From contig CACZEU010000004.1 in assembly GCA_902780175.1 (NCBI GenBank), positions 1 through 64,000 of the forward strand: 64,000 nucleotides of DNA, written 5' to 3'. This document shows positions 7,461 to 15,150 of the stretch, piece after piece. Origin of the DNA: an uncultured Bacteroidia bacterium. GTDB taxonomy: Bacteria; Bacteroidota; Bacteroidia; Bacteroidales; UBA932. Within the stretch, counting starts at the first letter, position 1, and every line of letters starts with the position of its first letter. The notes below the pieces were generated by a model that saw only the letters and a program-made list of their open reading frames with translations, did not search any database and was not told where the DNA came from. The translations under genes and the position numbers were made by a program.

Positions 7461-9431
7461 ATGGAGTTACAACAAGGCGCCCTTCTTCAGGGCGGGAAAT
7501 ATAAGATTGAGAAGTCTCTCGGACAGGGCGGCTTCGGCATTACCTATCTTGCTGAGCAGACAAATCTTGGCCGCAAGGTCTGCATCAAGGAGTTTTTCAT
7601 GAAAGAGTATGGAGAGCGAACAGCATCACCAGATGAAGACTCCCAGGAAACAGTCCTCACCGATGGGACATCGTCTCCTAAACAGGCCCAGAATGATAAA
7701 GATGCGACCGTTCTCACTGGGGTAAGCGCCGTGACCTCAGCAGCTGCGGAAATCATGGGGCGCTATCGAGAGAAGTTTGTCAAGGAAGCGAGGACGATAG
7801 CCCGTCTGGATCACCCTGGGATTGTCCGTATCCATGATGTCTTCGAGGAGAACGGAACGGCGTACTATGTAATGGACTTCATTGAAGGTGAGAACCTCAA
7901 TGATCTCGTGAAGCGGGAAGGGGCTTTGCCCGAAGAACGAGCGATTGGATATATCCGGCAGGTTGCAGACGCCCTTTCCTACGTTCACGGGCATAACATT
8001 ATGCACCTGGACGTCAAACCAGCGAATATCATTGTTCGCAAGTCTGACGACAAGGCAATCTTGATTGATTTTGGAACGGCTAAGCAATATGACTCAGAAG
8101 GGTCGCAGACCAGCACTACGCCCGTTGGCTTGAGTGTCGGTTATGCGCCAATAGAAATGACGAAGCCGGGTGGAGTGCAGACCTTCAGTCCGGAGACGGA
8201 TGTTTACTCTTTGGGGGCCACTTTGTACTATCTCGTCACCGGTCAGAACCCGCCGGATGCAAGCGAGCGAATGGAGATGATCATGGAGGGAGAAAAGTTC
8301 CAGCTCCCTGAAAGTATCTCAAGCAGCACAATAGAAGTGATCGAACAATCTATGCAGGCCCGGAAGAAGAGAATCCAGAATGTGAATGGCTTCCTGGAAC
8401 TTCTGAATTCAGACGGTGAGAAGAGACGTCTTGAAGCGGAAGAGAAAGCCGCGAAAGAAGCCGAAGCGAAGCGTCAGGAAGCATTGAGAATAGAGCGAGA
8501 GAAAGAAGAGGCAGAGAAGAAACGCATTGCGGAAGAGAAAGCAAGAGAGGAACAAGAGCTCGCAAAGTTCTCCCAATCTGCGCCACAAAAGACAAGGCAA
8601 GAGTTGGAAGCTGAAAAGTACGCAAGATGGAAGGCGGAACAAAAGGCGGAAGAAAAGGATAGAGTAAAGAATGCGAGAGCACAAAAGAAGGGACAAACAA
8701 ACAAATGGCTTATCGGAATAAACATCCTTTTCTTAATCGCGGGTTTGGTTATGTTTGTTCTAGCCATTACGAATGTTAATTATAATCCATGGCCTTCTTC
8801 TTTCGATCCATATGGATATATCGGATTCGGAGCATTCATTGTCTCATTTATTCTATCATTGATTTGCCTATCCAGAAAAACATCTAAAGGCTTTTCTTGG
8901 CTCTCGCTTGCACTTTCTGCTTTATTAGGTTTTATCTGTCTATATGATGCTATTGACGAAGATAACTTAGTGTTTTATCCGTATGGTTATGATTATTGCA
9001 ACCCTTACTCGTTCTCAAGAGATGAGTCTGTTGCCAAGGCATATTATGATAATAGCAACATATATTCTATTACAAACAATACCGCGTCCTTTACCCTTGG
9101 TACAGAGGCGAGTACATTATGGGTCCCCTTTAAAATGCCTACAGATGTATTTGTGCGCGTCGGGAGCCAACAAGGAACTGATGTGCCAACTGTTTCTTCG
9201 ATGCTACAATCGAAGTATCACATCAGCAAGAAAGTTAGCACCAACACTCCCTATTTCCTCATTGAAGGAGATACATTGACTATATATAATTTAGTTCCTG
9301 GGACGTTATACTATGTATTCTTTTATCTTCCAAATGCCATTCAATCATATGGTGTTTTTGGCTCACTTGAATACTCTGTATGGGCGAATCAAAATGTATA
9401 TAGTTTCCAAACAACAAATAATTGGTATTAA
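7461..9431 (+). CDS. Ser/Thr protein kinase with coiled coil and membrane segments (kinase 1)
   Basis: 656 residues. The kinase domain is complete: Gly loop GQGGFG at 21-26, catalytic Lys43 (CIKEFF), alpha-C Glu109, HLDVKPAN with Asp184, and DFG Asp203. Between Lys43 and Glu109 lies a Thr-rich insertion of about 45 residues holding two copies of a [DE]xTVLT motif (ETVLT at 63-67, ATVLT at 82-86). After the kinase comes a Glu/Lys/Ala coiled coil (about 316-410), three hydrophobic segments (about 415-436, 453-470, 477-495), then a roughly 160-residue C-terminal part of unknown fold that would face the periplasm if the three segments all cross the membrane. It lies 16 bp after the phosphatase. 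Its kinase half is close in DNA sequence to those at 10020 and 13114, pointing to duplication. Confidence 0.9.
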   Translation: MELQQGALLQGGKYKIEKSLGQGGFGITYLAEQTNLGRKVCIKEFFMKEYGERTASPDEDSQETVLTDGTSSPKQAQNDKDATVLTGVSAVTSAAAEIMGRYREKFVKEARTIARLDHPGIVRIHDVFEENGTAYYVMDFIEGENLNDLVKREGALPEERAIGYIRQVADALSYVHGHNIMHLDVKPANIIVRKSDDKAILIDFGTAKQYDSEGSQTSTTPVGLSVGYAPIEMTKPGGVQTFSPETDVYSLGATLYYLVTGQNPPDASERMEMIMEGEKFQLPESISSSTIEVIEQSMQARKKRIQNVNGFLELLNSDGEKRRLEAEEKAAKEAEAKRQEALRIEREKEEAEKKRIAEEKAREEQELAKFSQSAPQKTRQELEAEKYARWKAEQKAEEKDRVKNARAQKKGQTNKWLIGINILFLIAGLVMFVLAITNVNYNPWPSSFDPYGYIGFGAFIVSFILSLICLSRKTSKGFSWLSLALSALLGFICLYDAIDEDNLVFYPYGYDYCNPYSFSRDESVAKAYYDNSNIYSITNNTASFTLGTEASTLWVPFKMPTDVFVRVGSQQGTDVPTVSSMLQSKYHISKKVSTNTPYFLIEGDTLTIYNLVPGTLYYVFFYLPNAIQSYGVFGSLEYSVWANQNVYSFQTTNNWY

Positions 9432-9611
9432 TGAATGGCAATCGTTGCTTAACACACCTTGTGTCTTTACCTAAAAGCAGGTTATGTTGTTTTGTAAATG
9501 ATGATCGTAAAAAACCGTAATATTTTAATTCATAAGTCATCTTGATAACACGGAACATCTTGTTTATTTAACAGGAATAGTTTTATATATATTAATTAAT
9601 TAATTATACTT

Positions 9612-9947
9612 ATGCATTACATTATTGACGTTTTTAAGAAGTATGCCGTTTTTACGGGCAGAGCTTCAAGGCCTGAATTCTGGTATTTTTTTCTCGCCTT
9701 TATGATCATCACTTTCGTTGGTTCACTAATACCAATTTTACAGTACTTTTTCTTGGCCGTATCTATCGCTTCCTGGATTCCGCAACTGGCACTCGGTGCC
9801 AGACGACTTCATGACATCGGTAAAAGTGGTTGGAATCAACTCTGGATGTTAACTGGTGTCGGTGTCATCCTTTTAATTATCTGGTGGGCAAAAGCAGGAG
9901 ATCCCGGAGAGAATCAATACGGCCCGAGTCCTTTAATTGAGGATTAG
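9612..9947 (+). CDS. DUF805 small membrane protein
   Basis: 111 residues with the DUF805 pattern: short N-terminal YVFxGRASRPEFW, two to three hydrophobic helices, and the conserved ARRLHDIGKSGW turn followed by a last helix and a Pro/Asn-rich end (GDPGENQYGP). The family is a small inner-membrane protein of unknown function, often close to toxin, phage or signalling genes. It is preceded by about 180 bp of AT-rich sequence with a run of ATTA repeats (about 9590-9607), so it may have its own promoter. It sits between kinase 1 and kinase 2. Confidence 0.85.
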   Translation: MHYIIDVFKKYAVFTGRASRPEFWYFFLAFMIITFVGSLIPILQYFFLAVSIASWIPQLALGARRLHDIGKSGWNQLWMLTGVGVILLIIWWAKAGDPGENQYGPSPLIED

Positions 9948-10019
9948 TTTGATGCAGTATCTCATCGCCTGCCTGCCACAGAACTGACGGGCAGGTGATG
10001 TATTACATTACGTAGATTT

Positions 10020-11843
10020 ATGGAATTACTCAAAGGAACTCTTCTCCAAGGAGGAAAATTTAAGATAGAAAAAACCTTAGGTCAAGGTGGTTTTGGTATA
10101 ACATATCTGGCTGAGCAGACGAACCTTGGCCGAAAAGTCTGCATCAAGGAGTTCTTCATGAAGGAATATGGAGAGCGTGTGGTAGCGTCAGCTACCGACA
10201 TTGATGCTACGATTATGTCAGATGATTCAACGGCTATAGTCGGAGACAAATCCTCTTCAGTGCCTAAATCTACTCCTCAGGATGATGCAACGGTACTTAC
10301 CGGTGTAAGTGGCATCACTTCAGCTGCCGCTGAAATTATGGGGCGATACAAGGAGAAGTTCCTTAAGGAGGCGCGCACAATTGCTCGCCTGGACCACCCG
10401 GGAATAGTCCGCATCCATGACGTCTTCGAAGAAAACGGGACGGCGTATTACGTAATGGATTTTATCGAGGGAGAAAACCTCAATGATCTAGTGAAACGGG
10501 AAGGTGCTCTGTCAGAAGAGAAGTCACTTGGGTATATCCGACAAATCGGAGATGCTCTCTCTTTTGTACATAACCATAAAATCATGCATCTGGACGTCAA
10601 GCCAGCTAACGTACTTGTCCGCAGATCTGATGATAGAGCAATCCTTATTGATTTCGGAACTGCAAAGCAATACGATTCTTCCGGAACACAAACTAGCACA
10701 ACGCCAATAGGCATAAGTGTTGGGTATGCTCCGATAGAGATGACCAAACTTGGCGGAGTGCAATCATTTAGCCCCGAGACTGACGTTTACTCCCTTGGCG
10801 CCACCTTATTTTATCTCGTAACTGGTCAAAATCCGCCGGATGCAAGTGAGCGGATAGAGATGATTATGGATGGTGAAAAGTTCTGCTTCCCGGAAGCCAT
10901 CTCTACCCCTACCATGACTGCGATTGAGCAGTCCATGCAAATACGAAAGAAGAGAACACAGTCTGTCAGCGAGTTTTTGAGAATACTGGGGGCAAACGAT
11001 GAAAGGGAGCGTTTGAGTTTAGAGAGAAAGGCAGCAGAAGAAGCTGAGGCGAAACGAAAGGAAGCATTGCGTAAAGAGCAAGAAAAGGCCGAAGCGGAGA
11101 AGAAGCGCATTGAAGCTGAGAAAGCAAGAAGGAAGGCCGAAGAAGAAGAATTAGGAGAATCCCTAAAGTCTCTAATTAATAATCTGATGGTAAATATTCC
11201 TGGCGGCGAATTTGGTATGGGCCACAGTTCGACAGGCTGGCTATTTAATAGTAATGCTTCTCCGCTTGAATCTCCCAAGCATCAAGTAAAGATATATGAC
11301 TTTTCCATTAGCAAATATACCGTTACACACAAAGTATGGAATATGGTAATGGGAGTAGAACAAGAACAGGCGAGCCTTGATGATATTCCTATAGATAATG
11401 TGAGTTGGAATGATATACAAATCTTCATTTCTCGCTTAAACACAGTTACAGGAGAAAGCTATCGTCTCCCCACTGAAGCAGAATGGGAGTATGCAGCAAG
11501 GGGAGGTAGAACAGACAGAGAAACATATTCGGGTGATGACAATATCGATATCATAGGATGGTATAAGGATAACTCTTCCATGAAAATACATCCTTGTGGT
11601 AAGAAACTTTCAAATGGCTACGGCCTTTTCGATATGTCTGGGAATGTGTGGGAATGGTGTGCGGATGGCTTTCAGAAGTATAGCAAGGATTTCGAAGTCA
11701 ATCCATTTCATAAGAACGATGATTTAAAAGTATTGCGAGGAGGGTCCTGTGCATCCGAAAAATGGAAATGCAGAGTTACTTGCCGGGCATCAGCCCCTCC
11801 AGATACGAAAAAAGAACGGTATGGATTCCGTTTAGCAAAATAG
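10020..11843 (+). CDS. Ser/Thr kinase fused to an FGE-sulfatase (C-type lectin-like) domain (kinase 2)
   Basis: 607 residues. The kinase domain copies kinase 1 (GQGGFG 21-26, Lys43, HLDVKPAN around 190, DFG around 211) with a longer Thr-rich insert holding DATIMS and DATVLT. A charged coiled coil (about 325-380) leads to a C-terminal FGE-sulfatase-like domain (about 390-607): NIPGGEFGMG opening, RLPTEAEWEYAARGG, DMSGNVWEWC, VLRGGS and GFRLAK closing. This fold is that of formylglycine-generating enzyme but is widely reused as a ligand-binding C-type-lectin-like module. The FGE Cys pair is not kept in its usual spacing (Cys follows GGS directly and again 8 residues after GGS), so oxidase activity is doubtful. 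No transmembrane segment was seen, so the lectin-like part should be cytoplasmic. Confidence 0.88.
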   Translation: MELLKGTLLQGGKFKIEKTLGQGGFGITYLAEQTNLGRKVCIKEFFMKEYGERVVASATDIDATIMSDDSTAIVGDKSSSVPKSTPQDDATVLTGVSGITSAAAEIMGRYKEKFLKEARTIARLDHPGIVRIHDVFEENGTAYYVMDFIEGENLNDLVKREGALSEEKSLGYIRQIGDALSFVHNHKIMHLDVKPANVLVRRSDDRAILIDFGTAKQYDSSGTQTSTTPIGISVGYAPIEMTKLGGVQSFSPETDVYSLGATLFYLVTGQNPPDASERIEMIMDGEKFCFPEAISTPTMTAIEQSMQIRKKRTQSVSEFLRILGANDERERLSLERKAAEEAEAKRKEALRKEQEKAEAEKKRIEAEKARRKAEEEELGESLKSLINNLMVNIPGGEFGMGHSSTGWLFNSNASPLESPKHQVKIYDFSISKYTVTHKVWNMVMGVEQEQASLDDIPIDNVSWNDIQIFISRLNTVTGESYRLPTEAEWEYAARGGRTDRETYSGDDNIDIIGWYKDNSSMKIHPCGKKLSNGYGLFDMSGNVWEWCADGFQKYSKDFEVNPFHKNDDLKVLRGGSCASEKWKCRVTCRASAPPDTKKERYGFRLAK

Positions 11844-11891
11844 GAGATTGAAACTAATGCGTTTTCTTTAATATATAAAAATAAATCACAT

Positions 11892-12650
11892 ATGCGTCAG
11901 TTTACAAATAAGGAGAAAAAACTAATAAGTGCACTGATAGATTACGCATACTCCTCAAATAACCAATGCTTTCTTGTTTGGAAGTATATAGCTGAACAAA
12001 AAATATATCAAACAAGGGATTTGTTGACGATCGTTTTTCTTTTGTGGCTTCTTGAGGATAATGGATATGTATATATTTCTCAGAGTTCTCCCAATATTAA
12101 TCCTGTTACTGACGTAAATATAAAGAGAACACTCAATGGATTGTATGATAGTTTACGCGGTCGTGTGGAAGATCTTCTTAGCAAGGACATTTTCGTAACC
12201 GATCAACTTCGTGATCTTAGGGATAACTCTTTTCAGTCTCTTGAAGCAGAACAGTTGAATCTTACCAAACAGCTTCTTGACAATGCGTTGAATCAGACAA
12301 ACGAAGCTATTGCCCAAACCCAAGAAGCATTTGTCCAGACTGGAGAAGCAAAGAAACAGACTAAAGAGGCTTTAAGGCAATCGGAAGAGTCTAAAAGACA
12401 AACCTATTTTGCCTTCGGAACACTGGTCCTCTCTCTTTTGACCTTTCTTGCTTCCTTGTTTTTCACCATTCGGTCTTCTTCGTGTGCTCCAGCAAAGGGC
12501 CTAGATGAGTATACGCGAAGAGACAGTTTAATAATTAAAGATTCTTCATTTTTATTATTGGATTCTATTCAGGTCAAGAGATCCAATGACACATCTTTAA
12601 TCATCGAAGAAATCACAAACGAGCCAATCCAAAAACAAACAAATAGATGA
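11892..12650 (+). CDS. Coiled-coil single-pass membrane protein, unknown
   Basis: 252 residues. Residues 1 to about 80 are helical and could be a winged-helix-like region, but I do not recognise it. At about 134-170 there are five consecutive seven-residue units of the pattern QTxEAxx, a near-perfect heptad repeat predicted to form a coiled coil, directly followed by one transmembrane helix (FGTLVLSLLTFLASLFFTI, about 174-193). The remaining 60 residues would be outside. Its stop overlaps the start of the PH-domain gene by 4 bp (ATGA), so the two are coupled. The layout suggests an oligomerising membrane sensor or scaffold. Confidence 0.55.
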   Translation: MRQFTNKEKKLISALIDYAYSSNNQCFLVWKYIAEQKIYQTRDLLTIVFLLWLLEDNGYVYISQSSPNINPVTDVNIKRTLNGLYDSLRGRVEDLLSKDIFVTDQLRDLRDNSFQSLEAEQLNLTKQLLDNALNQTNEAIAQTQEAFVQTGEAKKQTKEALRQSEESKRQTYFAFGTLVLSLLTFLASLFFTIRSSSCAPAKGLDEYTRRDSLIIKDSSFLLLDSIQVKRSNDTSLIIEEITNEPIQKQTNR

Positions 12651-13099
12651 GCTACACGAAAAGAAATCTTCTTCCTAACGAGGTGGTTAGATACAAAGCC
12701 ACTCTTCATTGGATATTATTTGTTCCAACCATTTTATGGCTGGCGTTAGGCTTTGTCTTTGAGGCAGCCGGGATTGCCTGGTTACCTATCATTATCGCTT
12801 TGGTTTCATTTACTCGGGCTCTCTTACGCAAGCTTGGATCTGAGTTTATGCTGACAAATAAACGAGTGGTATTAAGGCAAGGTATTATTTCCAGGAAGAC
12901 AGTTGAAGTTCTTCTTGCCAAGTGTGAAGGAATATCTGTGAATCAGGGCATCTTTGGGCGGATTCTTGGCTTTGGGACACTGGTGGTTACAACCGGTGGC
13001 GCGACATCCCATTTCGATTTTGTAAAGAGACCCGTTGAATTTAGAAACAGGGTTAATGCTGAGATTGATGCGTTTTATTCAAGACACGAAAGTTATTAA
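12647..13099 (+). CDS. Bacterial PH-domain membrane protein (YdbS/YdbT-like)
   Basis: 150 residues. Two hydrophobic helices near the N terminus (about 22-60) are followed by the bacterial PH (bPH_2) core: LTNKRVVLRQGIISRK, then a strand pair and ILGFGTLVVTTGG, all typical of the family. bPH_2 proteins are small inner-membrane proteins of poorly known role, seen in envelope stress and export-related operons. Translational coupling to the coiled-coil membrane protein upstream suggests a shared membrane complex. Kinase 3 starts 14 bp downstream. Confidence 0.85.
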   Translation: MSYTKRNLLPNEVVRYKATLHWILFVPTILWLALGFVFEAAGIAWLPIIIALVSFTRALLRKLGSEFMLTNKRVVLRQGIISRKTVEVLLAKCEGISVNQGIFGRILGFGTLVVTTGGATSHFDFVKRPVEFRNRVNAEIDAFYSRHESY

Positions 13100-13113
13100 A
13101 TAAATAGTTTTAT

Positions 13114-14988
13114 ATGAGTGAGTTACAGACAGGTTCCCTTCTTCAGGGCGGGAAATACAAGATTGAGAAGTCCCTCGGACAAGGCGGTTTCGGCATTACC
13201 TATCTTGCTGAGCAGACTAACCTTGGCCGCAAGGTCTGCATCAAGGAGTTTTTCATGAAAGAATACGGTGAACGTACGGCGGCCAAGGCTTCAGATGATG
13301 ATGAAACCGTTCTCACGGCGGTCTGCCCTGTGACTTCGGCGGCTGGTGAGATTATGGATCGCTATCGGGTAAAGTTTGTCAAAGAGGCCAAGACAATAGC
13401 CCGCCTTGACCATCCAGGAATAGTCCGCATTCATGATGTCTTTGAGGAGAATGGTACAGCATACTATGTGATGGATTATATCGAGGGAGAGAGTCTCTAT
13501 GAAAAGGTTAAGAGGGATGGCGCTCTTGATGAGAATCGTGCTCTGGAATATATCCATCAGGCAGCAGATGCTCTTTCCTATGTGCATAGCAACAACATTA
13601 TGCACCTTGACTTCAAACCGGCAAACATACTTATTCGCAAATCTGACGATAAGGCAATTCTGATTGATTTCGGAACATCCAAACAATATGATTCGGAAGG
13701 TTCGCAAACTAGCACGACACCGGTTGGACTAAGCGCTGGGTATGCTCCATTGGAACTCATGAAAGTCGGTGGGGTGCAGACCTTCAGCCCAGAGACGGAT
13801 GTATACTCTCTGGGCGCCACATTGTACTATCTCGTCACAGGACAGAACCCTCCCGATGCGAGTGAACGCATGGAGATGATTATGGAAGGAGAAACACTTT
13901 CTTTTCCCGCTAACATTTCCAGCGCAGTCACTAATGCCATCGAAAAGACTCTTCAGTCTAGGAAGAAGAGGCCTCAAACAGTTGCCGAATTCCTGGGGCT
14001 TTTGCCCGAGAGGAAGGAAACCAGGCTGCAAGTAAGGCGACCGGAATTCTGTCCAGAGTGTGGGGAGAAACTCGCACCTACGGCTAAGTTCTGCCCTAAC
14101 TGCGGGACGAAGGTCCAGCTAACGGTGGACTCATCCTCCTTTAGTGACACGGGTGAGAAATCATCAGATAAAACGCCTACTACTATTGTAAGTTCTAGTC
14201 AAATCTTGTCTTCTGGATCCGGAAGCATAATCTCCGATGACATATTTGAGAATATGCCTGGAGGCGCAGTTCTCCAGGATTATTCTCGAGCATCTTCTCA
14301 ATCCGGTGAAAGAACATATGAGATGATTATGGTAGAAGGGGGGACCTTCAATAGTGGTGGTAAAAAATTCATGGATAATGACTACATAGAAAACGTTAGG
14401 GTTGGAGACTTTTGGTTAGGTAAGACTCTTGTTTCATGGAAATTATGGGAAGATGTAATGGGAAAAGAACCATCTTCAGTTCCTTATCATATTATAGTTT
14501 CAGACGAGAGAAAACCATTATTACCAATAAGCTATATATCTTGGAATGATGCAATAGATTTTATAAATAAGCTAAACAAGAAGTTAGGAACATCATACCG
14601 TCTTCCTACCGCTTACGAATGGGAATATGCGGCAAGGGGTGGGAAACATAAAGACCCCTATCTGTATTCAGGAAGTAATAACCTTCTTGACGTGGGGAAT
14701 TACGACAGTATTCATCTTCACGATTTGTGTTCACTGAAACCTAATTCTTTGGGCTTTTATGACATGTCTGGATGTTTATGGCAATGGACGTCTTCTCAGT
14801 GTAATATGCTCGGTTCAATAAAACAGGAGGGTAGCCAAAGGATTGTTTGTGGCGGAGCAGTGAATTTGGGTGCTAAATATAGTTTGTTGTCCAGATGTCA
14901 ACTATTCTATAAACCGTCAGAATCAGAAGTGTATTTTGGCCTCCGTTTGGCTCATGATATTAATGGATTTAAGGAGATTATATACTAA
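13114..14988 (+). CDS. Ser/Thr kinase - zinc ribbon - FGE-like fusion (kinase 3)
   Basis: 624 residues. Kinase domain: LGQGGFG 21-27, Lys44, Glu91, HLDFKPAN near 164-171, DFG near 185-187. Its insert between Lys and Glu is shorter than in the other two kinases and has one ETVLT. A four-cysteine zinc ribbon (FCPECG ... FCPNCG, about 311-330) follows, then a Ser/Thr-rich linker, then an FGE/C-type-lectin-like domain (about 405-618) with RLPTAYEWEYAARGG, YDMSGCLWQW and FGLRLAH. The FGE part differs strongly from that of kinase 2, in contrast to the closely matching kinase halves, so the C-terminal modules were swapped or evolved fast. It is the last gene before the RNA/reverse transcriptase unit. 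Confidence 0.88.
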   Translation: MSELQTGSLLQGGKYKIEKSLGQGGFGITYLAEQTNLGRKVCIKEFFMKEYGERTAAKASDDDETVLTAVCPVTSAAGEIMDRYRVKFVKEAKTIARLDHPGIVRIHDVFEENGTAYYVMDYIEGESLYEKVKRDGALDENRALEYIHQAADALSYVHSNNIMHLDFKPANILIRKSDDKAILIDFGTSKQYDSEGSQTSTTPVGLSAGYAPLELMKVGGVQTFSPETDVYSLGATLYYLVTGQNPPDASERMEMIMEGETLSFPANISSAVTNAIEKTLQSRKKRPQTVAEFLGLLPERKETRLQVRRPEFCPECGEKLAPTAKFCPNCGTKVQLTVDSSSFSDTGEKSSDKTPTTIVSSSQILSSGSGSIISDDIFENMPGGAVLQDYSRASSQSGERTYEMIMVEGGTFNSGGKKFMDNDYIENVRVGDFWLGKTLVSWKLWEDVMGKEPSSVPYHIIVSDERKPLLPISYISWNDAIDFINKLNKKLGTSYRLPTAYEWEYAARGGKHKDPYLYSGSNNLLDVGNYDSIHLHDLCSLKPNSLGFYDMSGCLWQWTSSQCNMLGSIKQEGSQRIVCGGAVNLGAKYSLLSRCQLFYKPSESEVYFGLRLAHDINGFKEIIY

Positions 14989-15003
14989 TTCTATTTAAAC
15001 GGT

Positions 15004-15147
15004 AAAGGGGAGAGGCCGAAAGGCATCTGCAGTGGGACCCAGTATTGACTTTACTATGTTTTGCAGATAACTTGTCTTTATATGGTCTTGTCAGCTGATC
15101 GATGAGCTAAGGCTCATCGCTCATAGCTTCAAATTACTCTCCCCTTT
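15004..15147 (+). ncRNA. Candidate RT-associated structured RNA closed by inverted repeats
   Basis: The entire gap between kinase 3 and the reverse transcriptase folds. A perfect 11-bp inverted repeat closes it (15004-15014 AAAGGGGAGAG with 15137-15147). Directly inside is a GCC-GAAA-GGC GNRA tetraloop hairpin (15015-15024). Then comes a 7-bp stem ATCTGCA/TGCAGAT (15025-15031 with 15062-15068) around a 30-nt loop, and an 8-bp stem CGATGAGC-TAAG-GCTCATCG (15100-15119) extended by AGCT/AGCT. The right repeat ends 3 nt before the RT start codon. Size, position and terminal repeats resemble retron msr-msd or the RNAs upstream of some defence-associated RTs. It is inferred from pairing only; no match to a known RNA family was recognised. 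Confidence 0.6.
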
Positions 15148-15150
15148 TTT

